DNA of 56,829 nt, from assembly GCF_010500815.1 (NCBI RefSeq), contig NZ_JAAAMG010000029.1, positions 1 through 56,829 on the forward strand, in the 5' to 3' direction. Position numbers and translations under genes: made by a program. Positions 27,917-37,959 of this stretch are shown here, piece after piece. Position 1 is the stretch's first letter, and every line of letters begins with the position of its first letter. The DNA is from Jiella pacifica (GTDB taxonomy: Bacteria > Pseudomonadota > Alphaproteobacteria > Rhizobiales > Rhizobiaceae). The notes under the pieces were generated by a model. The model saw only the letters and a list, made by a program, of their open reading frames with translations, was not told where the DNA came from and made no database searches.

Positions 27917-28563
27917 GCTTTTGCGCTTCTGGCTGGGTGTTGCTCGGGCTCTCCGCCGCCGGGATTTTCATATGGTCGACGTCCGCCCAGCGGGCTTTCG
28001 AATTTCGTATTCCCCCCGAACGCATTCTTGCTCCCCTCGGCGCCTTTGTCCTGGCGCTGACGGTCGTCGCCATGATCGCGGCGAGTATCGTCCTTCGTCG
28101 CTGGCGCTATCTCCCCGGCATTACCGCGCATGCACTCGTCGCGGCGCTTGTGCTATCCAGTGGTCTTTCCTTTAGGGATGGCCTTTTCGGCGAGACGTGC
28201 GGCAAAGCGGCCGGTTGCTTCTTTCTATCCGACGCAGGAATGATCACAGACACGGGCTACAAGATCTGGCATGCGCCCGATCAGGGTTCGCCTCTCCTGT
28301 GGCGGGTTCCAAAATCGAGAAGCATCAATTATTCCGAGGATGGCTCCTACAGCTCCGATCCGCATCTTCTTCTCACCAAGGACGAAGAGGTTCTGGTTCT
28401 GGCTCGGGGCGGCTATTTCGTCGACGCCATCGATCTTGCCTCTGGACGCGTGCTTTCGGACTTCATCGTCTGGGACGAGCCGGACCGGAAGGCCCTGATG
28501 CAGCGGAACTCCGATGCGATCGCCGCTCTCGCGGCAAGCCATGGCGGTCTTGCCGGCCGCTGA
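27898..28563 (+). CDS. Unknown membrane protein downstream of sdhA
   Basis: I do not recognise this protein. From ATG 27898 (MVLRRLRFCASGWVLLGLSA) it has 221 residues; a TTG at 27856 would add 14. Three hydrophobic helices occupy roughly 10-30, 50-72 and 80-95. The remaining 120 residues are soluble, probably periplasmic, with Cys-rich FGETCGKAAGCFF. The segment RGGYFVDAIDLASGRVLSDF looks like a single beta-propeller blade. It occupies the place where sdhB is normally found. The strong hairpin overlapping its 5' end suggests it is either separated from or attenuated within the sdh transcript. Confidence 0.7.
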   Translation: MVLRRLRFCASGWVLLGLSAAGIFIWSTSAQRAFEFRIPPERILAPLGAFVLALTVVAMIAASIVLRRWRYLPGITAHALVAALVLSSGLSFRDGLFGETCGKAAGCFFLSDAGMITDTGYKIWHAPDQGSPLLWRVPKSRSINYSEDGSYSSDPHLLLTKDEEVLVLARGGYFVDAIDLASGRVLSDFIVWDEPDRKALMQRNSDAIAALAASHGGLAGR

Positions 28564-28898
28564 GAGCCGCCGGCTGCGTGGGGCGCCCGGCCGGATCGCC
28601 GCGACGCTCCCTCTGGCGGGATTGGCCGCTGCGCCGAGCCGAGTCGCTGGCCGGCAGATAATCGGGGTCGGACGGGACGGGGACGGCTTCTGGCCCGATC
28701 TGGCGGGACGGCGACAGGCTGCTCGACAAGCTGTCCTGCTCGAAGGCGTCTGATCCGTGACGACGGGTGGCCCTCGTGCAAGAGAAGATCAGGCCACCAG
28801 AGCATTTAACCGGCTTTCAATAAAGTTGGCGGAAAAGAGGAGCGCAAGTTCCCCTTACGCAAGTGCAGGCGAAGCCGGCCCCTCTGAAAGTCTCGACG
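28564..28898. other. 335-bp intergenic region before the first chemoreceptor
   Basis: No gene was recognised. A 7-bp inverted repeat GGTGGCC (28766-28772) / GGCCACC (28792-28798) lies in the middle. An AT-richer stretch follows (28800-28840), containing TTTAACCGG and AATAAAG, probably the chemoreceptor promoter region. No sigma-54 or sigma-28 consensus was clear. Confidence 0.5.
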
Positions 28899-31151
28899 AT
28901 GACGGTTGCGAAAATCACACGCCCCCTGTGGATCAGAATTGCCGCCTATGGCGTGGCGTCGGTTCTTTTCGCCAGCGTTACCATCGGCGGACTGGCCTGG
29001 TATCGCCAGGCAGCGATGAGCGATGGCGCCATCCGGGCCGAAACTGCCAACGACCTCGCCTTCGTCGAGGCGGACATTCGCGCGCAAAAGCGGTCCGCTT
29101 CGGGCATTGCCTTGACGTTCGCCAGCGAGCCCGAAGTGGCTCGGCTCATTCAAGAAGGCGCCCATGACGAACTGATCCGGCGCTATGCCGCCAGCCTGCC
29201 GGAGATCATCGCCAAGAGCGACGTCCAGGCCATCAGCTTCGTCGATGCCGATACGAAAGCCATCGCCCGCATCCACGATCCGGAAAAGCACGGCGACTTC
29301 ATGAAAGGTCGCCGCACGATGGTGGAGGTGGCGCTGGCCGAAAAGCGGCTCACCGCCGGTATCGAGCCCGGGCGCACCGCGATCGGCATGTTCGCCTCGG
29401 CGCCGGTGGTTCTCAATGGTCGGGCTGTGGGCCTGATCGACGTCGGCACGCGCCTGACCGCCGATTACTTCAGCCGCATCGCGCAACGGCTCGATGCGCA
29501 GATTGCCGTTCACATGTACAGCGAGGGAAAATTCGCCACCCAAGATTCGACGTTCGCGTCAGGCGAGAGCGTCCTCTCGCCCGAGCAGCTCGATGAGGCC
29601 CTTGCCGGCCGCCCGGTCTCGGCGTCGACCTCGATGGACGGAAAGGACTACTCCGTCGCCGCCTTTCCGCTCACCAATTTCTCCGGGCAGAACATCGGCA
29701 TCGTCGAAGTGGCGTCCGACGTGACCGCTCTGGTGGAACATCGCGAGTCGGCTCTGTGGGCGACTGTGCTCGGAACGGGCATCGTCACGCTCTTGTCGCT
29801 GATCGGTTTCGTGTTGTTCGCCCGTTCGCTGGGAGCTTCGATCAATCGTTTGACGTCGACCATGGGTCGTCTGGCGACCGGCGATCTGAAGGTCGAGGTG
29901 GAGGGCCAGGAGCGCCCCGACGAGATCGGTGCCATGGCCGGCGCCGTGCAGGTGTTCAAACAGACGGCGATCGATCAGCAGCGTCTCGAAAAGGAGGCCA
30001 AGGCGGCGCGCGTTTCCGAAGCGGAAGCCAAACAGCGCCAGGCCGCTCTGGAACATGCCAAGGCGGAAGACCTGCGGGCCTTCATGGGCGTCGTCGATGC
30101 CAGCTTCGATCGGCTTTCGGCCGGCGACCTGACGGTCCGGATGTCGGATACGGTGGCGCCGGAATTCGAGCCGATCAAGGCGAAGTTCAACGCCTCGGTG
30201 GAAGAGCTGGAGGCTGCCATCGGCCGGGTGGTCGGCACCGTCGGAACGATCCGCACGGGACTTGCGGAGATCACCGTGGCCTCCAACGATCTCGCTCAGC
30301 GCACCGAGCAGCAGGCGGCATCGCTGGAAGAGACGGTGGCGGCGCTGGGCGAGGTGACGGGCGGCGTCAACAACACGGCCGAAGACGCCGGCAAGGCTCG
30401 ACAGGCGGCGAACTCCGCTCGTCAGAAGGCCGAGAAGGGCGGCGAGATCGTCGCCCGGGCGGTGAGTGCGATGCAGGGCATCGAAACGTCGTCGCAGCAG
30501 ATCTCGCAGATCATCGGGGTGATCGACGAGATCGCCTTCCAGACCAACCTTCTCGCCCTGAATGCCGGCGTCGAGGCCGCCCGGGCGGGCGAAGCGGGCA
30601 AGGGCTTTGCGGTGGTGGCGCAGGAAGTGCGGGCGCTGGCCCAGCGCTCGGCCGAGGCTGCCAAGGAGATCAAGGGGCTGATCAACGCCTCGTCGGAACA
30701 GGTGGAAGAGGGCGTCGATCTGGTTTCGGCATCCGGCAAGTCGCTGGACGAGATCGTCGCCGAGGTGGCGGGCATGGCGGAGGTGATCGCGAAGATCGCC
30801 GACAGCGCCCGCGAACAGGCGACGAGTCTTCGCGAGGTCTCAGCGGCCGCCGACCAGATGGACAAGGTGACCCAGCAGAATGCCGCGATGGTCGAACAGT
30901 CGACCGCCGCAGCGCAGACCCTGTCGGCCGAGACCGACGGCCTCGCCGAGGCGGTGGCGCGGTTCAGGACGACGGCTCGGAGCGCCACCGCAACGGCCGT
31001 CGCGCCGGCCAAGTCCCGCATTGCGGCGCCGAAGCCTGCGAGGCCGGCCGCCAAGGTCTCCGCGGGCGCCGTGCCGCAGATGAAGACGACGGGATCCGGC
31101 AGCGCCGCCCGACGCCCTGCCGCGGCCGAAGACAGCTGGGAGGAGTTCTGA
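28899..31151 (+). CDS. Methyl-accepting chemotaxis protein with Cache-like sensor
   Basis: This inner-membrane chemoreceptor has 750 residues from ATG 28899 (MTVAKITRPLWIRIAAYGVA); a GTG 36 bases earlier is possible. The first transmembrane helix is about 10-32. A periplasmic ligand-binding region of about 240 residues follows (Cache-like; VQAISFVDADTKAIARIHDP, IGMFASAPVVLNGRAVGLID). A second helix lies near 285-305, then HAMP (RLATGDLKVEV), a linker with [14 protein letters not shown], and the signalling tip [20 protein letters not shown]. It ends with DSWEEF, a CheR/CheB-docking tail. The signalling half is nearly the same as that of the receptor at 32636-34588. The ligand is unknown. Confidence 0.94.
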   Translation: MTVAKITRPLWIRIAAYGVASVLFASVTIGGLAWYRQAAMSDGAIRAETANDLAFVEADIRAQKRSASGIALTFASEPEVARLIQEGAHDELIRRYAASLPEIIAKSDVQAISFVDADTKAIARIHDPEKHGDFMKGRRTMVEVALAEKRLTAGIEPGRTAIGMFASAPVVLNGRAVGLIDVGTRLTADYFSRIAQRLDAQIAVHMYSEGKFATQDSTFASGESVLSPEQLDEALAGRPVSASTSMDGKDYSVAAFPLTNFSGQNIGIVEVASDVTALVEHRESALWATVLGTGIVTLLSLIGFVLFARSLGASINRLTSTMGRLATGDLKVEVEGQERPDEIGAMAGAVQVFKQTAIDQQRLEKEAKAARVSEAEAKQRQAALEHAKAEDLRAFMGVVDASFDRLSAGDLTVRMSDTVAPEFEPIKAKFNASVEELEAAIGRVVGTVGTIRTGLAEITVASNDLAQRTEQQAASLEETVAALGEVTGGVNNTAEDAGKARQAANSARQKAEKGGEIVARAVSAMQGIETSSQQISQIIGVIDEIAFQTNLLALNAGVEAARAGEAGKGFAVVAQEVRALAQRSAEAAKEIKGLINASSEQVEEGVDLVSASGKSLDEIVAEVAGMAEVIAKIADSAREQATSLREVSAAADQMDKVTQQNAAMVEQSTAAAQTLSAETDGLAEAVARFRTTARSATATAVAPAKSRIAAPKPARPAAKVSAGAVPQMKTTGSGSAARRPAAAEDSWEEF
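30050..31151 (+). repeat. Chemoreceptor signalling-half repeat, copy 1
   Basis: From about CTGGAACATGCCAAGGCGG onward, this part of the gene is highly similar to 33490-34588 in the same orientation. The similarity includes long identical stretches around 30497-30560 (matching 33943-34006). Sensor halves upstream differ completely. The direct repeats flank bdhA. Confidence 0.75.
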
Positions 31152-31212
31152 TCCGCCAGCGACGACGGGTGGGGGAACCCGCCGCGCGGCGCAGTCCAGG
31201 TCGATTTTCAGG

Positions 31213-31250
31213 CGAAAGCGGGGGAGGGCGATGGTCCTCCCCCGCTTTCG
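31213..31250 (+). terminator. Terminator-like hairpin after the first chemoreceptor
   Basis: A perfect 15-bp stem: CGAAAGCGGGGGAGG (31213-31227) pairs with CCTCCCCCGCTTTCG (31236-31250) around an 8-base loop, 61 bases after the stop, followed by TTCGTCCC. The stability suggests a real transcription end despite the poor T tract. Confidence 0.7.
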
Positions 31251-31412
31251 TTCGTCCCGACGAATGAGCGGCGCGGCCGGACCGCCCAAGGGAGCTGAAA
31301 GATCATGCCCCGGACCGGCGGGTTAAACTGCGTTCATGATCTGCGCAGCGACCTTGCTGCACGACCGGTCCCGTCCATTTGCTGCAGGAGCGAACAGCAA
31401 AGGATGAAGACC

Positions 31413-32192
31413 ATGCAGCTCGAGGGAAACGTCGCCGTCGTCACGGGTGCGAGCTCGGGGATCGGCAGGACCATCGCCGAGACTTTCGTGCGCGAAGGCG
31501 GCAAGGTGGCGATCTGCGACATCAACATGGACGGCGCCGAGAAGGTCGTCGCCGAGATCAGGGCGAAGGGCGGCGACGCCATGGCCGTCGAAATGGACGT
31601 CACCGACGAGGACGCGGTGAACCGCGGGGTCGATCAGGTGGCGGAGCGATACGGCCGGATCGACACGATGGTCTCCAATGCCGGCATTCAGATCGTCCAC
31701 CCGATCGAGGAGTTTCCCTATGCCGAGTTCCGCAAGCTGGTGACGATCCATCTCGACGGGTCGTTCCTTCTGACCAAGGCCTGCGTCAAGCACATGTATC
31801 CGAGGAAATCCGGCTCATTGATCTACATGGGGTCGGTGCACAGCCATGAACCGTCTGCCCTGAAGACCGCCTATGTCGCGGCCAAGCACGGCATTCTCGG
31901 TCTTTCCCGGGTGATGGCCAAGGAAGGCGCCAAGCACGGCGTCCGCTCCAACACCATCTGTCCGGGCTTCGTGAAGACGCCGCTGGTCGAGAAGCAGATC
32001 CCCGAACAGGCGCAGTCGCTCGGCATCTCCGAGGAAGACGTGGTCAACAAGATCATGCTGGGGGAGACGGTGGACCAGGAGTTCACCACCATGCAGGATG
32101 TCGCCGACGTCGCGCTGTTCCTGGCGGGCTTCAAGTCGAACGCCCTCACCGGCCAGTCGATCGTGCCGAGCCACGGCTGGTACATGGCCTGA
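31413..32192 (+). CDS. bdhA: 3-hydroxybutyrate dehydrogenase-like SDR
   Basis: This short-chain dehydrogenase probably interconverts (R)-3-hydroxybutyrate and acetoacetate with NAD(H), as in polyhydroxybutyrate turnover. From ATG 31413 (AAAGGA eight bases upstream) it has 259 residues, the normal length. The cofactor loop is TGASSGIG (11-18) and the structural NAG is in VSNAGIQ. The catalytic triad is Ser141, Tyr154 and Lys158 (AYVAAKHG). The tail [16 protein letters not shown] resembles known 3-hydroxybutyrate dehydrogenases. An upstream ATG at 31404 overlaps the ribosome site. It lies between two chemoreceptors with no obvious operon partner. Another SDR substrate cannot be excluded. Confidence 0.85.
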   Translation: MQLEGNVAVVTGASSGIGRTIAETFVREGGKVAICDINMDGAEKVVAEIRAKGGDAMAVEMDVTDEDAVNRGVDQVAERYGRIDTMVSNAGIQIVHPIEEFPYAEFRKLVTIHLDGSFLLTKACVKHMYPRKSGSLIYMGSVHSHEPSALKTAYVAAKHGILGLSRVMAKEGAKHGVRSNTICPGFVKTPLVEKQIPEQAQSLGISEEDVVNKIMLGETVDQEFTTMQDVADVALFLAGFKSNALTGQSIVPSHGWYMA

Positions 32193-34588
<2,396 letters not shown>

Positions 34589-34729
34589 TCCCGGTGCCGG
34601 GAGAAGGGGAAGCGGCTGGCGAAACGGCGGCGAAGGGGACGACGAAGGACGGGGATGGCCGCGCGCCGTCCCCTCTCGCCGTCCGGGCGGGCGAACCATC
34701 ACCCGTCAACGCCGTGCCACCGCAACACT

Positions 34730-34775
34730 TTGACGCGGCGCGCCGCGCGCTAGTTACCGTCTCCCCATCGGAGAC
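34730..34775 (+). promoter_or_regulatory. Promoter and ribosome-site hairpin before the DUF3096 gene
   Basis: TTGACG (34730-34735) and TAGTTA (34751-34756), 15 bases apart, make a plausible promoter with a short spacer. Immediately after, GTCTCC (34759-34764) pairs with GGAGAC (34770-34775) around a five-base loop. GGAG is the ribosome site for the ATG at 34782, so the hairpin would hide it and could regulate translation. Confidence 0.45.
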
Positions 34776-34781
34776 ACACTC

Positions 34782-34928
34782 ATGGAAATCATCGCCATTC
34801 AGCCGCTCGTCGCGCTGATCGCCGGAATCCTCATCCTCGTCGTTCCGCGGCTCCTCAACATCATCGTGGCGATCTACCTGATCGTCGTCGGCCTGATGGG
34901 CCTCTTCCCCGACCTCATACACATCTGA
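34782..34928 (+). CDS. DUF3096-like small membrane protein
   Basis: This 48-residue protein is almost entirely two hydrophobic helices: IIAIQPLVALIAGILILVVP and LLNIIVAIYLIVVGLMGLFP. It matches the pattern of DUF3096 proteins, which have no assigned function. GGAG lies six to eight bases before the ATG. Its stop is 14 bases before the type II NADH dehydrogenase start, so the two are probably co-transcribed. A role as a small membrane partner of that peripheral enzyme is inference. Confidence 0.8.
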   Translation: MEIIAIQPLVALIAGILILVVPRLLNIIVAIYLIVVGLMGLFPDLIHI

Positions 34929-34942
34929 AGGGGCGGGCGACG

Positions 34943-36214
34943 ATGACCCGCCGGCTGGTGATCCTCGGCGGCGGCGCCGGCGGCTCCGAACTGGCCGCGA
35001 AGCTCGGCCGCCGGGACGACCTCGACGTCACCCTGGTCGACCGCCATCCCTCGCATCTGTGGAAGCCGCGGCTGCACGAATTCGCCGCCGGGACGATCGA
35101 TTCGACGCTTTCGGAACTGAGCTACTACATGCTCGCCCGCATGCGCGGCTTTGCCTTCGAGCAGGGCGACGTCGAACGGATCGACCGGGCTGACAAGCAG
35201 GTGCACCTGACCGGACCGGCGGCGCCGGGCGGCGCCGGCGCCGTGCCGCGGCAGATCGCCTACGATCATCTCGTCGTCGCGCTCGGCGGGGTGACGCCGG
35301 ATTTCGGCACGAAGGGCGTCGCCGAGCATGCCGTCCGCCTCGACGAGCGGTCCGACGCCGACCGATTTCGCGCCCGCTTCATCGCCTTGATGATCTCGGC
35401 CCGCGAGACCGGCCGCCCGGCGCGGGTCGTCATCGTCGGCTCGGGCGCAACCGGCACAGAGCTTGCCGCGCATCTGCGCCAGGTCGAGAGCGGGTTCTTC
35501 CGCAGGGCGGGCGAGACGCCGCGCGACATCCTGGAGATCCTGCTTGCCGAGGCGGCGCCGCAACTGATGCCGGGGGCCGACGAGGAGCTGCGCCGGAACG
35601 TCGCGGCGCGGCTCGACGCTCTCGACGTCGAGACGTTGACCGGGGCGAAGATCGCCGAGATCACCGCCGACAGCGTCGTCGAGGCGGACGGGACCCGGCA
35701 TCCGGCCGACATCTCGGTGTGGGCGGCCGGCCTCGTCGGCAATCCGCGGCTTGCCGAGCTTTCCGATTTCGACCTCGACAAGAAGGGACGGATCGTCGTT
35801 GATTCGCGGCTGCGCACGACGATGGATCCGGCGATCCAGGTGCTCGGTGATGCCGCGAGCTTGACGCCGGAGGGTGCCGAGACGCCGCTGCCGCCGACGG
35901 CCCAATGTGCCAGCCAGCAGGCGGACTACCTCGCCTCCGCGATCCCCGCGCTTCTCGCCGGCAAGGAACCCGAGCCCTTCGTCTACGACGATCGCGGCCG
36001 GCTCCTGTCGCTCGCCCGGGCGGGGTCGGTGGGACAGATCGGCTTCGGCCGCCAGCACGACCTCCTGGTCAAGGGTCAGTTCGCCAACGCCGCCTACAAG
36101 AGCCTGCAGCGCCGGCATCAATGGACGCTGCTCGGGCGGCTGCGCGGCGGCGTCGCGATCTTCGCCGACTGGATTTCCCCGGCCAAGGGCGCACAGCTCA
36201 AGCTGCACGGCTGA
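34943..36214 (+). CDS. ndh: Type II NADH dehydrogenase (NDH-2 family)
   Basis: NDH-2 enzymes are single-subunit, non-proton-pumping FAD proteins that pass electrons from NADH to quinone at the membrane face. The 423-residue protein has two dinucleotide folds: RLVILGGGAGGSELAAKLGR (residues 4-23) for FAD and RVVIVGSGATGTELAAHL near 160-177 for NADH. VLGDAAS near 295-302 is the FAD-closing motif, and AQCASQQADYLASAI is an NDH-2-like segment. The C-terminal basic amphipathic region (WTLLGRLRGGVAIFADW) could attach it to the membrane. A sulfide:quinone reductase is less likely because the redox cysteines are absent. Confidence 0.9.
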   Translation: MTRRLVILGGGAGGSELAAKLGRRDDLDVTLVDRHPSHLWKPRLHEFAAGTIDSTLSELSYYMLARMRGFAFEQGDVERIDRADKQVHLTGPAAPGGAGAVPRQIAYDHLVVALGGVTPDFGTKGVAEHAVRLDERSDADRFRARFIALMISARETGRPARVVIVGSGATGTELAAHLRQVESGFFRRAGETPRDILEILLAEAAPQLMPGADEELRRNVAARLDALDVETLTGAKIAEITADSVVEADGTRHPADISVWAAGLVGNPRLAELSDFDLDKKGRIVVDSRLRTTMDPAIQVLGDAASLTPEGAETPLPPTAQCASQQADYLASAIPALLAGKEPEPFVYDDRGRLLSLARAGSVGQIGFGRQHDLLVKGQFANAAYKSLQRRHQWTLLGRLRGGVAIFADWISPAKGAQLKLHG

Positions 36215-36370
36215 TCCGGAGCATGTCGACGGGCGAGGGGCGCTTGGCACTGACCTCGACTGATTTTCGCGTTGGCGCATGTTTGCAATAATGTTGAAAG
36301 CTCGCGGCTGCATCGTTTCGTTTGCTCAGGATCAGCCGGACGCCGAGGGTCGCCGCCAGAGGAGGACGCA

Positions 36371-37765
36371 TTGGATTTCGAACCGGTCAAGCTTGGCGAA
36401 ATGCCGAAGGAGTCAGGGCGCGCCACCTTCATCCGCCGCCTGTTGACCAATCCTGCTACGGCAGCCCCGGCCGAACTCTACGAAAGCAAGGTGGTCTCGC
36501 CGAAATTTGCCGCGGGCAAGCTCGTCTACGTCGCCGATGCAGCGCACCTCGAGACGATCTTTGTCGAGCGGCCCGAGGACTTTCCGAAGGGGCGCATCGA
36601 CCAGCGGATCCTCAGGCCGATCTTCAACGACGGCCTGCTCCTGGCCGAGGGCGGCGACTGGCGCTGGAAGCGCCGGCTCACCGCGCCGGTGTTTTCGCCG
36701 GCCGCGATGAAGCGCTTCCTGCCTGACATCGTCGCGCCCTTCGTCACGACGGCCGAGGCGTTTCTGGCCGCCGGGAACGGTCCCGTCGACGCTTCCGGCG
36801 CGATGAAGTCGGCGACGCTTGAGGTCATCGACCGGCTGCTCTTCGGCGGCGAGCGGGAGATCGATCCCGACGCGATCATGACCCATGTCGAAAACTATCT
36901 GGCGCCGACGCCCTGGATGGTCGCCTACGCCCTTTTCGGTATCTCCCCGGCGATGCCTTTCCCCGGCCAAAGGCGCCAGTCGCGGGCAAGGGATGGCGCC
37001 CGGAACATTCTCGGCGAGTTCGTCGCAAGACGCCGGGCGGGCGAGCGTTCGAGCGACGACCTGACCAATCGCCTGCTCGCGGCCAGCGACCCGGAGACCG
37101 GCGGCGTCCTGTCCGACGGCGACATGGTGGACATGCTCCTGACCCTGCAGGCAGCCGGCCACGAAACCTCGGCCAATGCGCTGACCTGGGCGCTCTATCT
37201 CCTGACCCGGCTGCCTGCCGTGCAGGAGCAGCTGATCGCCGAAGTCGACGCGGTCACGGCCGGCGGGCCGGTGACCTACGACCAAATGCCGCGCCTCCTC
37301 GCGGTGCGCGCCTTTATCGAGGAGACGATGCGGCTTTATCCGCCGGCGCCGTCCCTGTCGCGCATGGCCCGCAAGGCGGAAAACTTTTCCGGCGTCGCGG
37401 TGGAGGCGGGCGCGGCTGTCCTCGTCCCCGTCCATCTCATCCATCGCCATCCGGACTATTGGAAGCGGCCCGATGCCTTCGATCTCGATCGCTTCCTGCG
37501 GCCCGGCCGCCCGCCGCGCACCGTCTACATGCCGTTCGGCGCAGGCCCGAAGATCTGCGTCGGAGCGCAGCTCGCTTTGAGCGAGATGACCGCCGGGCTC
37601 GCGACGCTGCTGCAGGCCGTCCGGTTCGAGCCGGCGACAGGCGGCGAGCCGCGGCCGCTTCATCGCGTGACGCTTCGCCCGGCCGACGATCTCTTGGTGA
37701 TGGCCGCGCCGCGAGGCGGACGGCTGCGCCCGAAAACCTCGTTCACCGCGCCCCGGGCAGCGTGA
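36371..37765 (+). CDS. Cytochrome P450
   Basis: This heme monooxygenase has 464 residues when started at TTG 36371, which has an excellent GGAGGA ribosome site five bases upstream. The upstream open frame lacks P450 features. The I-helix oxygen-activation motif is AGHETS (262-267), the K-helix ExxR is E318-T-M-R321, and the heme loop FGAGPKICVG is at 389-398 with the axial Cys396. It looks like a soluble bacterial enzyme with no transmembrane anchor. The opening segment (MAxx-type DFEPVKLGEMPKES) is short. No ferredoxin or reductase gene is adjacent, so its electron donor must be elsewhere. The substrate is unknown. Confidence 0.93.
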   Translation: MDFEPVKLGEMPKESGRATFIRRLLTNPATAAPAELYESKVVSPKFAAGKLVYVADAAHLETIFVERPEDFPKGRIDQRILRPIFNDGLLLAEGGDWRWKRRLTAPVFSPAAMKRFLPDIVAPFVTTAEAFLAAGNGPVDASGAMKSATLEVIDRLLFGGEREIDPDAIMTHVENYLAPTPWMVAYALFGISPAMPFPGQRRQSRARDGARNILGEFVARRRAGERSSDDLTNRLLAASDPETGGVLSDGDMVDMLLTLQAAGHETSANALTWALYLLTRLPAVQEQLIAEVDAVTAGGPVTYDQMPRLLAVRAFIEETMRLYPPAPSLSRMARKAENFSGVAVEAGAAVLVPVHLIHRHPDYWKRPDAFDLDRFLRPGRPPRTVYMPFGAGPKICVGAQLALSEMTAGLATLLQAVRFEPATGGEPRPLHRVTLRPADDLLVMAAPRGGRLRPKTSFTAPRAA

Positions 37766-37855
37766 AAGGCCGAAGATATTCCGCGTGCTCTGCCCTCTGC
37801 GCGGCCACGCCGGCACAGTGCGGGTTGAAGCGGTTTTGCTAACGCGGCCTTAATC

Positions 37856-37871
37856 TTAAGGGCGCCTTAAC
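37856..37871 (+). promoter_or_regulatory. CtrA-type box upstream of ftsK
   Basis: TTAAGGGCGCCTTAAC is an exact TTAA-N7-TTAAC site, 88 bp before the ftsK ATG. A third TTAA lies at 37850-37853, giving CCTTAA/TTAAGG inverted repeats. CtrA is the alphaproteobacterial cell-cycle response regulator, so timed expression of ftsK is the likely meaning. Confidence 0.7.
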
Positions 37872-37959
37872 CCTCTTCGGCTAGCCTCTGGGAAGGTGTG
37901 GACGAGGCCGGCCCCACGGTCGGCAGATCGTCGAAAAGAAGTCGCAGCGGGTCAGGTGA

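Noticed and set aside
28863-28898. GTG start 36 bases upstream for the first chemoreceptor
   Set aside because: No ribosome site and it adds only a polar stretch before the first helix; ATG 28899 preferred.
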